A stretch of DNA of 64,000 nt from Spraguea lophii (lineage: Eukaryota > Microsporidia > Spragueidae). The stretch covers positions 17,638 to 81,637 of the forward strand of contig LDOQ01000311.1 of the NCBI GenBank assembly GCA_001887945.1, given 5' to 3'. Below the pieces are notes generated by a model. That model ran no database searches and was not told where the DNA came from. It saw only the letters and a list, made by a program, of their open reading frames with translations. Positions 1-9,492 of the stretch are shown here, piece after piece. How positions within the stretch are numbered: position 1 is the stretch's first letter; every line of letters starts with the position of its first letter. The translations under genes were made by a program, and so were the position numbers.

Positions 1-204
1 ACAAAAAATAGACGTTTAGAAAGAAATATAAGAAAAATAAAAAATAAAGAATATGAAGAATTAGACACACCGAATAAAGAATTGGAAATAACAAATAAAA
101 ATAAACCAAAAAGAAAGAAAGCCAAAAGAAGTAAAATAAAAGAAATAAAAATTAAAATAAATAGAGGAATATATTCGATTAAAGAATATATTAACAGACA
201 ATAG
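1..204 (+). CDS. 3' end of a Lys-rich protein, 5' partial
   Basis: An open frame enters from the left edge in frame 1 and runs 67 codons to a TAG at 202-204. The visible tail is strongly basic (runs such as KNKPKRKKAKRSKIKEIKIK) and shows no catalytic motif. Such tails are common on nucleolar or ribosome-biogenesis proteins, but that is only a compositional hint. I do not recognise the protein. Confidence 0.55.
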   Translation, partial: TKNRRLERNIRKIKNKEYEELDTPNKELEITNKNKPKRKKAKRSKIKEIKIKINRGIYSIKEYINRQ

Positions 205-702
205 AATAATAATTATATGAGTAATAAGCACAATAATAATAATATTTATTATACGAGTAATTATATGAATAATAGTAATAACAGTATTAATATGAATAAC
301 CGTTGATTATCCTTCATCATAGTAAAATAAAACGAATATAGAAGTAGTCAAGTAAATATTAATAATATCAGATTTGTACAAGGAAATATAAATACGAATA
401 AATTTAAATAAAAAATGAGTTACTTAAAACGGAATCTTTCTTTTATATCGTTTATCAGAAATTCTAAAGGTAATAATAGTAATAAATTATACTATTATCA
501 TATCATCATCATATGTACTTATTATTATATTACATGCTTATATCATCCACACTTATAATCCCTTTATCGCATACATTTATTATTATCATATTCTTATCAA
601 ATTAATAACATATTTTTTTAATTTACTTTAATTAATATTTTTTTCCTTTCGCTTTTTTTTATTTTTACCTCCCCTATAAATACTATTTTCCTCCATATCC
701 AT
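205..702. other. AT-rich intergenic region
   Basis: About 500 bases of AT-rich DNA with short Asn-codon-like AAT/ATA tracts (about 215-300) and no supported ORF. A C-rich patch (cctcccc, about 668-675) lies about 28 bases upstream of the NC2-beta start codon. Confidence 0.6.
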
Positions 703-1119
703 ATGAATGATGATGGCCATGAAGAAGATCTTAAGCTTCCTAAAGCAACTGTAGACAAAATAATTATGGATTCTGCTGATAGACGTGTTGTCAGTAGAGA
801 TGCTAAAGCGTTAATAATGGAATTGGCATTAGAATTTATTCATTTGATAACAGCAGAAGCTAATATTGCGTGTGAGAAAAGTAAGAGAAAAACCATAACA
901 TACGAACATATACTTACTGCTTTAATAAATTATGATTATGGTGAATATGTTGATAAGTGTACAGATGTTTATAATGAGTATAACAATATATCTAAGAAAA
1001 TGCCTTCTAAGCAGGATAAATTTAAAGATTCGGGATTATCGATGGAGGAATTGCATGAAAAACAATTAAAATTGTTTGAAGATGCGAGAAAGAAGTTGGA
1101 GGATGATGATGAGAAATAA
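703..1119 (+). CDS. NCB2: Negative cofactor 2 beta (Dr1), histone-fold TBP regulator
   Basis: The 138-residue protein matches the NC2-beta/Dr1 family, which pairs with NC2-alpha (Drap1) through histone folds and binds TBP on promoter DNA in the nucleus. Residues about 11-85 form a histone fold of the HAP3/NF-YB type: LPKATVDKI, then RRVVSRDAKALIMELALEFI, then SEAN-like TAEANIACEKSKRKTIT and an HILTAL helix. The C-terminal EELHEKQLKLFEDARKK matches the family tail (EELLRQQQELFAKAR in animals), which separates NC2-beta from NF-YB. Length is slightly below the usual 145-175. The start is the first ATG; no tight CCC motif precedes it. Confidence 0.9.
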   Translation: MNDDGHEEDLKLPKATVDKIIMDSADRRVVSRDAKALIMELALEFIHLITAEANIACEKSKRKTITYEHILTALINYDYGEYVDKCTDVYNEYNNISKKMPSKQDKFKDSGLSMEELHEKQLKLFEDARKKLEDDDEK

Positions 1120-1568
1120 TAATAAAGAATAAGTTTAAAAAAACAAAATATAATATTATACGATGTATTTATTTTATAGCAGAATGTTTATGTTCTAATA
1201 TATTTTTTAATAATTTTATATATTTATTTTATATTCAATATTGCTGGTATTTTACTTTATATTTTATACTTTTAATTGGATTATTAAATTTCAATAGTAA
1301 ATTTTACTATTAAAAATTAGTTGAAAATTGAGTCTAAAAGAAGAAATAATTGCATATATTGAATATAAAATTATTAAAAAAAAATTTTTATAATTTTAAA
1401 AAATGATAAGTGAATTGTATTTAAATTAATATAAATGATAAATATTAATGAGTATAAATAAAATATTACTTAAATAAAATAATACTTATAACATTTATAA
1501 TAAAAATATATTTTATTTCTTTATACTTTCTTTATTATGTATTACTTATATATTTCATAGATATTTTA
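1120..1568. other. AT-rich intergenic region
   Basis: About 450 bases of AT-rich sequence with no ORF, tRNA-like fold or SINE similarity that I can see. Confidence 0.6.
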
Positions 1569-1571
1569 ATG

Positions 1572-1574
1572 CCC
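1572..1574 (+). promoter_or_regulatory. CCC start-proximal motif deciding the MED4-like start
   Basis: The sequence reads ATG CCC ATG. Many genes here have CCC within about 10 bases before the true ATG, so the second ATG (1575) is the better start and the ATG at 1569 probably belongs to the leader. Confidence 0.5.
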
Positions 1575-2126
1575 ATGAGTACAAACTACCTTTCAAACTT
1601 TATAACAACACTTAAATCTTATATGAATAACAAAACATCTGTATCATCTTTATTAGAATCACAAGAACATTTATTTATTTATAAATACTATGGTAATGAA
1701 TTAGAAACAGAACTTAGAAATGAAATCTATCGTATTACAAGTAAAATAAACACAGAATTATTATATCTGAATAAATTAATAAAAGAATATGAAGAAATAG
1801 ATACAGAGATAGAATTAAATAATAATATAGATACAGAGATAGATGGTAATATAAAAGGTAATATAAAAGATAGTATAGTGAATAACAACAATATGAATAG
1901 GAATAATAATAAAAACAATACAGAGAATAACAATAACAATATTATAGATAATGAGATAATAGAATATGCTATACGACTAGGTAATACATCTATTGGAAAA
2001 CATATAGGATATTTAGCAAGATTACCTGCATATCCTACAAAAGAGATGGTTATGGAGGAAATGGAAGAAGAGAGTGAGGAAGAAAATGAAAACGAAGAAG
2101 AAGAAATTGTTAGCTTTGATTTTTAA
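1575..2126 (+). CDS. Mediator subunit 4-like protein
   Basis: The protein has 183 residues from the ATG that directly follows CCC. It begins with an alpha-helical/coiled N-terminal half (SLLESQEHLF..., LRNEIYRITSKINTELLYLN), continues through an Asn/Ile-rich linker (about residues 75-120), and has a conserved-looking segment NEIIEYAIRLGNTSIGK followed by RLPAYPTKEMV. MED4 has the same order: coiled coil, then an LIxYAHRIS motif, then a PYPT/PWP-type motif. MED4 belongs to the middle module of Mediator in the nucleus. The tail is very acidic (Glu-rich) and ends SFDF. The assignment rests on two short motifs, so it is tentative. Confidence 0.5.
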   Translation: MSTNYLSNFITTLKSYMNNKTSVSSLLESQEHLFIYKYYGNELETELRNEIYRITSKINTELLYLNKLIKEYEEIDTEIELNNNIDTEIDGNIKGNIKDSIVNNNNMNRNNNKNNTENNNNNIIDNEIIEYAIRLGNTSIGKHIGYLARLPAYPTKEMVMEEMEEESEEENENEEEEIVSFDF

Positions 2127-2745
2127 ATATTTTTATATTCATTTTATTTTAAATAAATATTTATTTTATAATTATTATTTTATTTATTGTATAATCATTA
2201 TTCTCATAAACTTAATTTAATTATAATATTTAGATTACAAATAAATATAAAATTAATATATTAAAGTAATAATATTATTGATAAAATATTATTTTTTATT
2301 TTCCATCGGAGGGAAGAAAACCTCTCACTCATTTAATATTAGATATGGATAATCTATATTTTCTTATATTCATTTATTTAATTAATTATATTTTCTTATT
2401 TTACTTTATTTCTTTTTGAAGTTGTATAAATGTTTTAAAAATAATAATTTGGGGATATGATGATCATTCGACGGGTATTGGAATAATCAATTAGAATAGA
2501 AAATTTATTAAAAAATATATGATTAGATTTAATGTATATTTATGATGGAATTATTAGTAGAATATTAAATTTGCTTAAAGATCTACAGATGTGTAATGAT
2601 AAAAAGTTTCTATAAAAAAATATAAAGTGATTCAAATGAATAATATATTTTTATTAAAAAAATAATTTTATTTATATTCTTTAGAATATTTTATATTTTT
2701 TAATGTAAAACCTCGTGCACCTGTCAAAATCATAAATATAATTTA
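2127..2745. other. Intergenic region before a SINE
   Basis: About 620 bases without a supported ORF. A short GC-containing patch (2305-2330, ccatcggagggaag) stands out, but I see no RNA fold or promoter I can name. Confidence 0.5.
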
Positions 2746-2758
2746 TAATAAAAAAAGA

Positions 2759-3250
2759 TTTTTTTTTTACGAATGAAATTTTATTTATCAAAGCTTCCTG
2801 GCCGGTTGCGGCCTACCATGGTCTGTGACCTTCGGTTCCTCGAGCGACATTAAACTTGTACTAACTGGTTTCGCTACAGATATGCATTAATCTCATCTTA
2901 CCTTATACTCCAGAGTGTTAGGATTTTGCGTATGGTGCGCGTCGCCGCCCCCACTTCCAGCTCTTAAGGAATTCCCAGCCTCTTTCGTTGCATAGTATTG
3001 GCCGAGTCACAAATCAATACAGGGATTGCAACTACATCAGCTAAACACTACTTTAATCTAGTAGCGGGGCCGTCATACAAGGCACAGCTATGCTGCGCTA
3101 TCGAAACCTCACCCACTCAACAACCTTTTTCTCTCTTCTCCGTTTATTATTATTCTTTTTTTGTTTTGAAAATTTTTCTGGATGAGGGATTCGAACCCGC
3201 CAGGCTTGGGGTTTGGTTACCACCCCACGACCACTGGGCCAGGCGGGACT
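2759..3250 (-). mobile_element. tRNA-headed SINE, full-length young copy (copy 1)
   Basis: The element lies on the minus strand, with its tRNA-like head at the right (reverse complement reads ggcccagtggtcgtgggg, box A-like, and ggttcgaatccctcatcc, box B) and its 3' end at the left, finishing in an A-run (T-run 2759-2769). It is flanked by a perfect 13-bp target-site duplication, taataaaaaaaga, at 2746-2758 and 3251-3263. Its GC content is far above its surroundings. It stops about 40 bases before the Ect1 start codon. Confidence 0.85.
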
Positions 3251-3292
3251 TAATAAAAAAAGAGATAAATAAATATTTCATCACCCTTAAGA

Positions 3293-4222
3293 ATGGTGAA
3301 TGTATGGGCAGATGGTTGTTATGATGTATTTCATTATGGACATGCAAGAGGTTTAAAACAAGCGAGAGAAATGGGTGATAAGGTTATAATAGGTGTTCAT
3401 ACCAATAAAGATATTGAAGAGAATAAATCCTTACCTGTGCTTTTTGATAATGAAAGGGTAGAATGTGTTAAAGCATGTAGATGGGTGGATGAAGTAGTAT
3501 TAGGATCACCATTTGTAACAAATATTGATATTGTTAAAAAATATGGTTGTGATATTATTATGCATGGAAATGATCCTATTTCTGATGTTTCGGGGGAAGA
3601 TTGTTATGCATATGCTAAAAAAATGAATATGTTTAGAGAATTTGATAGAACGCCTACTACATCAACAACAAATATTATAGGAAGAATGTTACTTAGGAAA
3701 AATAAAATATATCATGTGGATAGTAAAAGATTGGAAGAATATGAAAAGGAGTTGGCATTACCAAAAAAGGAAAGAAATGGTAAAATAGGATATATTTTTG
3801 GTACATTTGATCTTTATCATGCAGGCCATGCAGCAATACTTAAAGAGGCAAAAAATAGATGTGATTATCTTATTTTAGGATTATTTACAGATAAAAAAGT
3901 TAAGGAGGTAGAAAATATATATCCATTATTAAATTATAAAGAAAGAAAATTAACATTACTTTCTAATAGATACATAGATGAGATAATAGAAGCGCCAGCA
4001 GAATTAAATATACAATTCATAGAAGAAAATAAAATAGAAAAAATATATAAAGGAAAGATACTTAATAAGAATTATAAAGATGAATTATATTTAATAGAAA
4101 AAAATAAAATAGAAGAAATAGAAACAGAATATAGTTATCTTACAGCAGAAGTCATAGCAAAGAGAGTGTGTGATAATTATACGTTGTATGAAGAGAGACA
4201 GAGAAAGAGAGGAGCAAAATAA
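3293..4222 (+). CDS. ECT1: Ethanolamine-phosphate cytidylyltransferase
   Basis: Ect1 makes CDP-ethanolamine from CTP and phosphoethanolamine, the regulated step of the Kennedy route to phosphatidylethanolamine. The 309-residue protein has two cytidylyltransferase folds: the first with WADGCYDVFHYGHARG (HYGH at 14-17) and the RTPTTSTT motif near 119-126; the second with GTFDLYHAGHAAIL (HAGH at 176-179). The double domain separates Ect1 from the single-domain choline enzyme. In the second domain the usual RTxGISTT is degenerate (YSYLTAEVIAKRV), as is common in this family, where the first domain does most catalysis. Length is slightly short (about 320-390 is usual). CCC at about 3283-3286 precedes the ATG. 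A SINE ends just upstream. Confidence 0.95.
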   Translation: MVNVWADGCYDVFHYGHARGLKQAREMGDKVIIGVHTNKDIEENKSLPVLFDNERVECVKACRWVDEVVLGSPFVTNIDIVKKYGCDIIMHGNDPISDVSGEDCYAYAKKMNMFREFDRTPTTSTTNIIGRMLLRKNKIYHVDSKRLEEYEKELALPKKERNGKIGYIFGTFDLYHAGHAAILKEAKNRCDYLILGLFTDKKVKEVENIYPLLNYKERKLTLLSNRYIDEIIEAPAELNIQFIEENKIEKIYKGKILNKNYKDELYLIEKNKIEEIETEYSYLTAEVIAKRVCDNYTLYEERQRKRGAK

Positions 4223-4488
4223 ATATTATTTTGTTATTTTATTATCTGTTTTTGTGTTTAGATAATAGCGGTAAAAAATAGATTAGTAGTTGTACTGAAA
4301 AAATACTAATAAAGCATTAGCAGTAGATTATATAATATCAATAAATTCGATTATTACTATATTATTATTGTGACCTTACCTAACCCTTTCCTTTTATAAT
4401 ATCATTCTATCGATCTTAATATATTATATTATCTAATGTAATACCATTCTATTATAAATAATAAATATTTATTTATTATCCCTTTTTT

Positions 4489-5802
4489 ATGCATAATAAT
4501 TTTAATCCCAATACTTTTGAAAATTCTTTTGTACATGATTTCTATACCAAACATTCTAATGAATTTAATAAATCAAGAATAAACGCATGGTCTTTCATCC
4601 CATCATTTTTTAAAAAATATTATAAAAAAAATATGATAATATTAGATAATGGATGTGGTAATGGTAGAAATATAATAAAAAATAATACAATAGCAATGGA
4701 TATATCAAAAGAGTTATTACATAAATGTAAAGAAATAAAAGTATTAAAAGTTAAAAATAGTGATATAAATGATAGTAATATAAAGAGAAATATAAATGAT
4801 AATATTAATACTAATGATAATATAAAGAATAATAATAATCATGATAATATAACTAATATAAAGAATAACACTAATATAAATAGTAATATAACTAATATAA
4901 AGAATAACACTAATATAAATAGTAATATAACTAATATAAAGAATAACACTAATATAAATAGTAATATAACTAATATAAAGAATAACACTAATATAAATAG
5001 TAATATAACTAATATAAAGAATAACACTAATATAAATAGTAATATAACTAATATAAAGAATAACACTAATATAAATAGTAATATAACTAATATAAAGAAT
5101 AACACTAATATAAATAGTAATATAACTAATATAAAGAATAACACTAATATAAATAGTAATATAACTAATATTAATACTAATATAAAGAGAAATATAAATA
5201 TTAATACTAATGATAATATAAAGAGTAATATAAAGGATAACAATGTTAAAACAATAAACGAATTAAAGACTAAAATACCTATAGATCTTATTCTATGTAA
5301 TGGAATATCTACATATTTTAAATATAATACATTTGATATTATATTATCTATATCTGTTATACACCATCTATCAACAGAAGAAAGAAGAATAGAATATCTT
5401 AAAGAATGTAAGAGAATATTAAAAGATAAAGGATATATGCTAATATATGTATGGAATATAAAAATAAAATATAAAAGTAAATTCAGAAGTTTAAAAGAAT
5501 ATAACACTAAAGATAAAGAGATAAGAGATATTAATAATTTAAATTGTAATATAGATAATAACAATATTACTAATAATGGTAATAATGATAATAACACTAC
5601 TAACAATACAATAACAAATAATGATAATAATATTTTTAATGATAATGATTTTATAGCTATTTGGAATAAGAAAGAAGAAATGAAGAGATATTATCATTTA
5701 TTTTCTATGGAAGAAATAGAAGAATTATGTATAAGTGTAGGATTAAAAATATTAGAGAAAGGATATGATAAAGAGAGTATATATTTAGTTCTTACTAAAT
5801 AA
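4489..5802 (+). CDS. TRM9: tRNA wobble-uridine methyltransferase Trm9-like, with 13-residue repeats
   Basis: This is an AdoMet-dependent methyltransferase that, by family, methylates carboxymethyl-uridine at tRNA position 34 together with Trm112. The N-terminal FENSFVHDFYTKHSNEF and SRINAWSFIPSF blocks match Trm9 (HVHxVYxxIAxHFSxTRYKPW). The SAM-binding motif I is LDNGCGNGRN (52-61), and ISVIHHLSTEERRIEYL (about 287-303) plus LKDKGYMLIYVWN are Trm9 signatures. The family is usually about 280 residues; here an Asn/Ile/Lys/Thr insertion (about 84-258) separates motif I from the rest and contains eight perfect copies of a 39-bp unit. A second Asn-rich insertion lies near 345-385. CCC (about 4480) sits just before the ATG. 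Confidence 0.88.
   Translation: MHNNFNPNTFENSFVHDFYTKHSNEFNKSRINAWSFIPSFFKKYYKKNMIILDNGCGNGRNIIKNNTIAMDISKELLHKCKEIKVLKVKNSDINDSNIKRNINDNINTNDNIKNNNNHDNITNIKNNTNINSNITNIKNNTNINSNITNIKNNTNINSNITNIKNNTNINSNITNIKNNTNINSNITNIKNNTNINSNITNIKNNTNINSNITNIKNNTNINSNITNINTNIKRNININTNDNIKSNIKDNNVKTINELKTKIPIDLILCNGISTYFKYNTFDIILSISVIHHLSTEERRIEYLKECKRILKDKGYMLIYVWNIKIKYKSKFRSLKEYNTKDKEIRDINNLNCNIDNNNITNNGNNDNNTTNNTITNNDNNIFNDNDFIAIWNKKEEMKRYYHLFSMEEIEELCISVGLKILEKGYDKESIYLVLTK
4849..5160 (+). repeat. 39-bp minisatellite, eight perfect tandem copies, in frame inside TRM9
   Basis: Exactly 312 bases = 8 x 39, each unit encoding ITNIKNNTNINSN. A partial ninth unit follows at 5161. The unit is a multiple of three, so copy-number change would not break the frame. 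Confidence 0.95.
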
Positions 5803-6055
5803 TTACATTATCCTTAACATTTAATTGTTAATAATATTTTTATATCTTATTTTATGTGTTTATTATATTTTTTAATTATGATTTATCTTTGTTGGTTCTT
5901 TATCTTATTATTTCATATTCTTATTTATCTTATTTATTCTATTTATTTTAGATTCTCATTAATTCTCTATCTTATTTATTTTATATTCCTTATTAATTTC
6001 TATACATTATTCTATTTATTTTATATTCTTTACATTAACTCTTTATCTTATTATT

Positions 6056-8074
6056 TTATTTATCTTCACTATCTCTTTCAAAAATATCAGAGTGTGGTAT
6101 ATCTTTAAGTATCATCTGACTGATATATCTGCATAGGGTTTCTGTATAACAATCATCTAGAAATGTTACTATTTCTTTGTCATTGTATTTAAATTTTTCT
6201 CTTCTTAATTCTTTAAATAGGAAATCATTTTCTATTACTATCCATTCATCTGTATCTAGTACGCATAGGATATTTAGAAGTTTAGTGCGGTGGGCGATGT
6301 AAAGATCGTAATTCTCAACTTCTTTTTTTGTTTTTACTGTGTTTTTAATATATTTTCTTGTGCATGATAGACCTAGGAACAGTTGTAGGATAAATGAGTG
6401 GTTGAGACGATATGATGGGGTACTGTTATTTTTATAGGAGAACATTGTTTTGCATTCTGAGAGTAGGTTGGGAATAAATGGTGTATTTTCTAGTATTTTT
6501 ATGAGATAGGAATAATCCTGGATGTATACGAGTATGTGGGCGATAAAATTATATGATGCGTTGACGATGAAATAATCATCTGAAAGGAAGAAAATGTTGA
6601 TAAGAAATTTATAGTAGTTATTAGTGAATATCATATTAAGAAGGTTAGTACTGTAAGTCAATGTGGTCATTATTATGTAAAGGATGAATTTACTCTTTGG
6701 TGTATCGAGTTCTGTTAGTGATTCTTGTGGTATTTTTTCTAATGGAGTAAAATAATCTTCATAAAGTGTTTGGAAGTCTGGTGATGTATTTTCTTTTAAG
6801 ATTTGACTATAGGATTTAAATACAGGATCTCCTATACGACTTTTTCTTAATTTCATTAATTTATCCCTCTCCTCTCTAAAATTTTTATATCTTTCTTTTC
6901 GATTTTCTTTCTCTATCGCTTTTTCTTTTCTTAAATCTATTTTATATTGTTCATATTTTTTCCGACTTCTTTGATTGTCTTCTTCAGTGTAATAAATTAT
7001 TATGCTATCATCAGAAATTCTTTCAAATAATTTATCTGATAGTTTTAATTTAGCGCTATCCGATTTATTTATTAAAGTGATTATACTTCTAAAAAGTCTT
7101 TTGGTATAAAAATAATATTTCTCTTCTAAAAGCATATCAAATATCAATGGTATTGCTTCCAATAAAATATTTCTAGAAACATTATCTTTAACCTTTTTCT
7201 CTGGTGCTGTAATATACGAAGCAAATAATAATAAGATTTTTATAGTATTTTTCACTCTATTTCTGTATTTAGAACTATCTTCATTTAATTCTAAATAAAT
7301 CTGTGAATTTGATGTCTGTCTTTCCATCTGACTCTCTAATTCACTTTTCCTTTTCATCTTCGTCTTTCCCTTAACCATCACCGTAGAATCTGTATCCGTA
7401 TCTGTATTATCATCAGAATCATCAGAAATCCCATCAAATTCAAACTCCTCATCAGAAATCTCAGTAAGAGTATTATTCAATATTCTAGATACATCATTAT
7501 TTTCTCTATTTCTTAAACATAAACAACATAACCTTTCAAAAAATTTACTTCTATCCAACACATACATAAACCTCAGAAAATTTTCATCACGCATGGTCAG
7601 CATATAAATTAAAGCATCCAAGACTACAGGATAATATATTTTATCCAATATAACATCCATAATTGATATATTCAACGCACTAGAAACTGAACAAGGATAC
7701 TTTCTTACCCAATGTCTTATTACTATATAAAAATGTTTAGAAAACAGTTGTTTATCCTTAGCTTCTTCAAATTTATCCAATTGATAAAATAATAATCTAC
7801 AATTCTTCAGTACCAACATATCAAATTCATGATTTTTACTTAAAAAATATTCTGTGATAATAGGTGTTAAATAACGTATATGAAACAATTCAAAAAATAA
7901 TTTATATTGAGTACAGAAATAATTAGTACTTGATCTTATTCTTTGATTGAATTTATCATATTCAGCTATAAGTCTGCGACTGAAAGCTTTATGTTCAGGC
8001 GGTACATCATCTTCAAAAGCTTCATTAACAAAAGATAGCATTAAGAATGTAAGGGCATAATAATTTGTTTGCAT
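6056..8074 (-). CDS. Large helical protein, possible SAPS-domain (SIT4/PP6-associated) regulator
   Basis: The 672-residue protein starts at ATG 8074 (upstream TTG ignored). CCC motifs precede both this ATG and the one at 8041, so the exact start is open. It is alpha-helical with no catalytic motif. The stretch FSKHFYIVIRHWVRKYP, then ILDKIYYPVVLDALIYMLT and FFERLCCLCL, has the order seen in SAPS proteins (YFSKV...KP, LLKHIGTSAIMDLLLRLL, then LIPRLL). SAPS proteins bind and direct the PP6/Sit4 phosphatase. The middle holds an acidic Asp/Ser/Thr tract (about 210-230) and a charged Lys/Arg/Glu coiled segment (about 385-420). This is a pattern-level suggestion; a generic ARM/HEAT protein is the alternative. 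Confidence 0.45.
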   Translation of the reverse strand: MQTNYYALTFLMLSFVNEAFEDDVPPEHKAFSRRLIAEYDKFNQRIRSSTNYFCTQYKLFFELFHIRYLTPIITEYFLSKNHEFDMLVLKNCRLLFYQLDKFEEAKDKQLFSKHFYIVIRHWVRKYPCSVSSALNISIMDVILDKIYYPVVLDALIYMLTMRDENFLRFMYVLDRSKFFERLCCLCLRNRENNDVSRILNNTLTEISDEEFEFDGISDDSDDNTDTDTDSTVMVKGKTKMKRKSELESQMERQTSNSQIYLELNEDSSKYRNRVKNTIKILLLFASYITAPEKKVKDNVSRNILLEAIPLIFDMLLEEKYYFYTKRLFRSIITLINKSDSAKLKLSDKLFERISDDSIIIYYTEEDNQRSRKKYEQYKIDLRKEKAIEKENRKERYKNFREERDKLMKLRKSRIGDPVFKSYSQILKENTSPDFQTLYEDYFTPLEKIPQESLTELDTPKSKFILYIIMTTLTYSTNLLNMIFTNNYYKFLINIFFLSDDYFIVNASYNFIAHILVYIQDYSYLIKILENTPFIPNLLSECKTMFSYKNNSTPSYRLNHSFILQLFLGLSCTRKYIKNTVKTKKEVENYDLYIAHRTKLLNILCVLDTDEWIVIENDFLFKELRREKFKYNDKEIVTFLDDCYTETLCRYISQMILKDIPHSDIFERDSEDK

Positions 8075-9492
8075 AAACAATAGAGGGAAAGATATAATGT
8101 GATAAGAAAGAATAATATAAAAAAGATATTAAGTGATAATAATAAAAGAATGTATATTAATTTATACAAAAGAATGATATAAGGTTGAATGAAAAATAAT
8201 ATAAAAAAGATATAGATATGTAATAGAAGAAAAATAATATAGAATCTTGAATATGTACGTAAGTATTCTAAAAATCTATTTGAAGGATTTATTAAAATAT
8301 ATTTATCCACTTTTTTTTCTGCAAAAAGATCTCCTCTTTGATGTAATATTTTACATATTTTTTTTACAAGAATTAGTTAGATTTTGAAAGAAAATTTCCG
8401 GAAAAGATAAAATTAAATCTAATATTTAATTTGTCGATTTCCTTTTTAATCAAAGATCTTTTTTGATTCTATTTATTCTTTCGGATTTTAATACAATTTA
8501 TATACAACACAGAATATAAAATAATAATATAAAGGAATATAAAAAAAACAAAGAAGAAAGCAATATAGGGTTTTAATAATATAGGTTTTTAATAAATTAT
8601 TTTAATAGAAGATGAGAAACCTGTAGAATTAATATGAAACGAACGTTTATTATTACATGTAAAAAACAATTAATATTATAACCAACTAAATAAATGTTAA
8701 TTATTACTGTGTTTAATCGCGTATCAATCTCAACACCTATTTTTTCTTTTTTGTGATGACAAATAACTATATTGCAAAGATATTAATTGGTTAATAAATG
8801 ATATTTGAAGCAAATTGTGATTAAAGAAAGAAATAAATAAAAGTTATGATATTTAACAAAGATGAAAGAGATAGACGGATAACTATTAGTAAATTTCCCG
8901 AGCTTTTAGGTCTTCCTCAAATAATAACACAATAATTATATTAGTATTTTTATATAATAAAATATAAAATAATTGTAAAATGCTTATAAATATTATTTTT
9001 ATTATAATTAAAAGGAGTATTATACAGAACCGGTATTGACAAACAATAAGATTCGAATAAAAGTTGATATTCCTATTAAAATCACTTTATTTATCAAACA
9101 TAACAAACCATATATTTTCATATACAATAAAGAAGAAAACAATATAAAGATTGTTGAGATTGAAATTACGTGCTTAAACAATCTTAAACGAGTGAAAGCT
9201 TAAAAGTAAGGAAAATATGATTTATTAATATATATAAATTGAAATCTGTTTACAAAGCAAATACGGAAGTAATATTATTTATACTAATATAATATAATTA
9301 TGATTAAGTTTAAGAGGGGAACAATCGCATACATTCAATTGACTGTAACTTTAAAAGAAAAAGAAATATTTTAATTATCTATTCCTCTTAATCTAATAAT
9401 GAAAATAATAAAAAATATAAATAAAATATTTATCTTTGTTTAATAAACATCCTTATACAACAATTAAAATATAATTATAAAATATTTATTAT
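8075..9492. other. 1.4-kb gene-free AT-rich region
   Basis: No supported ORF. 9010-9260 has faint SINE-like strings (aagattcgaataaaag resembling a box B; taaggaaaatatgatttattaatatat resembling a 3' SINE block), so it may be an extremely decayed copy, but the similarity is too weak to call. Confidence 0.4.

Noticed and set aside
3181..3250. Head of the SINE called as a functional tRNA gene
   Set aside because: Boxes A and B are present, but the anticodon loop is irregular, the acceptor stem does not pair well, and the sequence continues into the repeat body at every copy.
2998..3324. ORFs beginning MAESxINTGIATTSA... in several places
   Set aside because: They lie inside SINE copies, begin at TTG, and their identity reflects copy youth, not protein selection. 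They are lost in older copies.
4849..5160. CRISPR-like array
   Set aside because: Direct tandem repeats with no spacers, in frame inside a gene; the genome is eukaryotic.
5854..6108. 84-codon hydrophobic ORF
   Set aside because: Poly-Leu/Ile/Tyr composition from AT-rich DNA. It overlaps the 3' end of the gene at 6056-8074 and has no CCC motif or family match.
8041..8310. 89-codon hydrophobic frame on the minus strand
   Set aside because: It overlaps the start of the 674-codon frame, has a biased composition and no recognisable domain.
9010..9260. Possible further SINE copy
   Set aside because: Only a box B-like string and one body-like block can be matched; the spacing is not convincing by eye.
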